The notes under the pieces were generated by a model, which saw only the letters and a program-made list of their open reading frames with translations, did not search any database and had not been told where the DNA came from. A DNA stretch of 6,307 nucleotides, taken from the NCBI GenBank assembly GCA_019114715.1, contig DXEZ01000110.1, positions 1 to 6,307 of the forward strand. Reading direction: 5' to 3'. Each line of letters begins with the position of its first letter. The first letter of the stretch is position 1. A program made the position numbers and the translations under genes. The stretch comes from Candidatus Sphingobacterium stercoripullorum. GTDB lineage: Bacteria; Bacteroidota; Bacteroidia; Sphingobacteriales; Sphingobacteriaceae. Positions 5,194-6,307 of the stretch are shown piece after piece.

Positions 5194-6307
5194 ATGGGTA
5201 CGATTAAAGCTAAATTGTTGAAAAATCTACTTGTTGTTTTGGGGGTCTACTTTATCTTCCCTATGGGAGGTAATGGGCAAACTCGTGTGACTGAGCTAAA
5301 ACGACTTAGTGATTTTAATGAACCTTCAGCTAGCTGGAAGGTTGTTTCGGATGTCGGTATAGAACTGAAGCGTCCAAATTCTCTAATCGAGATGAAAAAT
5401 GTAGAGCAAGAAGTGCTTTGGAATAATCCGGGTAAGAGAGAAGCGGGGGAAGACTTGTATACCAATGAATCTTTTGGAGATCTTCAGCTGGAACTGGACT
5501 TCATGATGAAAGAAAATGGGAACTCAGGGATTTATTTACAAGGAAGGTATGAGGTTCAACTAGCAGATTCCTGGCTGGTAAAGCATATTACCTCGGAGAG
5601 TAGTGGTGGAATTTATGGAGTCATGTCTCCAAGGGTTAATGCAAGCAAAGCACCCGGGTTATGGCAACATCTAAAAGTGTTTTTTAAGGCTCCAAAGTTT
5701 GACGGTAGCGGAACAAAAACGCAGAACGCTAAAATTCTACGTGTTGAATTAAACGGCATGGTAGTTCAAGAGAATGTAGAACTATTAGGTCCAACAGCAG
5801 GAGCTGTGGCGAGTGAGGAAGTATCAAATGCACCTTTGCGTATCCAAGGTGACCACGGGGCCGTTGCCTTCAAGAATATACAAGTGACTCATGGGTTAGA
5901 TGACTTTAAAGAGTCAGCAAGCACAGCTGATCCCATATGGGTCGACTACAATAACACGCCCGTATTGAGAAGCTTTATGGATATCTCATCGCATACGGGC
6001 AGGCACAGAGTGGTGCATGCCATCTCTGTTGCAAGTAGCCAAAATCTCCATTACACCTACGATTTAGACCACGGTAGTTTGATTCAAGTTTGGCGAGGTG
6101 ACTTTTTAGATGCTACTCCCATGTGGGACGGTAGAGGAAATGGAACTTCAATTCCATTAGGCGCTGTTCAGCAGCTAAGTGGTGCAGTTTTAAATGTAGC
6201 TCAACTTGGGGATATAAATCAAGAGTGGCCTAAAGATACTGTTGTTACTGGTTTTAAACCCAAAGGATATAAACTGGCTGCGAATAACAAACCTGTTTTT
6301 CAATATG
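5194..6307 (+). CDS. Secreted DUF1080 (3-keto-disaccharide hydrolase-like) protein with extra C-terminal region, partial
   Basis: The frame is open from ATG 5194 to the right edge (371 complete codons). An N-terminal Lys-containing stretch and hydrophobic run (about residues 8-23) form a signal peptide, with cleavage probably near GGNGQ (25-29); there is no lipobox. Residues about 35-232 match the DUF1080/PF06439 concanavalin-like domain: TNESFGDLQLELDFMM (90-105), NSGIYLQGRYEVQLADSW (110-127), PGLWQHLKVFFKAP (154-167), LNGMVVQENV (186-195), and PLRIQGDHGAVAFKNIQV (214-231). Known: the family includes hydrolases of 3-keto-glycosides and is common in exported Bacteroidota glycan systems; activity here is inferred. 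From about residue 245 a different region begins (DPIWVDYNNTPVLRSF, HYTYDLDHGSLIQVWRG, DATPMWDGRGNGTSIPLG), which I cannot assign securely. It resembles segments I remember from large secreted cytochrome-type proteins. The gene has its own promoter; its 3' end is not seen. Confidence 0.82.
   Translation, partial: MGTIKAKLLKNLLVVLGVYFIFPMGGNGQTRVTELKRLSDFNEPSASWKVVSDVGIELKRPNSLIEMKNVEQEVLWNNPGKREAGEDLYTNESFGDLQLELDFMMKENGNSGIYLQGRYEVQLADSWLVKHITSESSGGIYGVMSPRVNASKAPGLWQHLKVFFKAPKFDGSGTKTQNAKILRVELNGMVVQENVELLGPTAGAVASEEVSNAPLRIQGDHGAVAFKNIQVTHGLDDFKESASTADPIWVDYNNTPVLRSFMDISSHTGRHRVVHAISVASSQNLHYTYDLDHGSLIQVWRGDFLDATPMWDGRGNGTSIPLGAVQQLSGAVLNVAQLGDINQEWPKDTVVTGFKPKGYKLAANNKPVFQY

Noticed and set aside
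1..6307. tRNA, rRNA, CRISPR array, insertion sequence or prophage attachment site
   Set aside because: No cloverleaf-like segments, regularly spaced repeats, transposase motifs or terminal repeats were seen. Genes fill nearly the whole window and the gaps are at most about 190 bases.

Overview
The window looks like a chromosomal piece of a member of the Bacteroidota, probably an aerobic or marine Cytophagales/Cyclobacteriaceae-type bacterium. This is inferred from AT-rich intergenic DNA, start codons without Shine-Dalgarno sequences, a promoter of the Bacteroidota form (TTTG, 18-base spacer, TAnnTTTG), and a characteristic gene set: a FadL-type outer-membrane protein followed by an SGNH-hydrolase lipoprotein, a MetZ-type sulfhydrylase, a GH29 fucosidase lipoprotein and a secreted DUF1080 protein. 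The exact genus cannot be read from the sequence.

Layout. The left half is on the minus strand. In transcription order it holds metZ (2924-1752), a 153-base gap with three small inverted repeats, a FadL/OmpP1-family transporter (1598-378), and the first 124-126 codons of a GDSL/SGNH-hydrolase lipoprotein. The lipoprotein start overlaps the FadL stop by one base and the gene runs off the left edge. The right half is on the plus strand. A GH29 alpha-L-fucosidase lipoprotein (3081-5006) is followed by a 22-bp hairpin that looks like a terminator. A well-formed Bacteroidota promoter follows at once, then a secreted DUF1080 (3-keto-disaccharide hydrolase-like) protein (5194 to beyond the right edge) that continues into an extra C-terminal region.

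Function. metZ makes homocysteine from O-succinylhomoserine, a housekeeping step with no obvious link to its neighbours. The FadL/SGNH pair looks like a small envelope module for taking up hydrophobic or ester-linked substrates. The fucosidase and the DUF1080 protein are both exported glycan-acting proteins, but the terminator and separate promoter between them suggest independent transcription. No SusC/SusD pair, sulfatase or regulator is visible, so this is not a complete polysaccharide utilisation locus within the window.

The least ordinary items are the tight terminator-promoter junction (5015-5091), a compound palindrome in the metZ/fucosidase divergent region (3018-3060), and the unassigned C-terminal region of the DUF1080 protein. 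No RNA gene, CRISPR array, insertion sequence or intergenic stretch above 300 bases was found. I do not see a clearly new biological system here.
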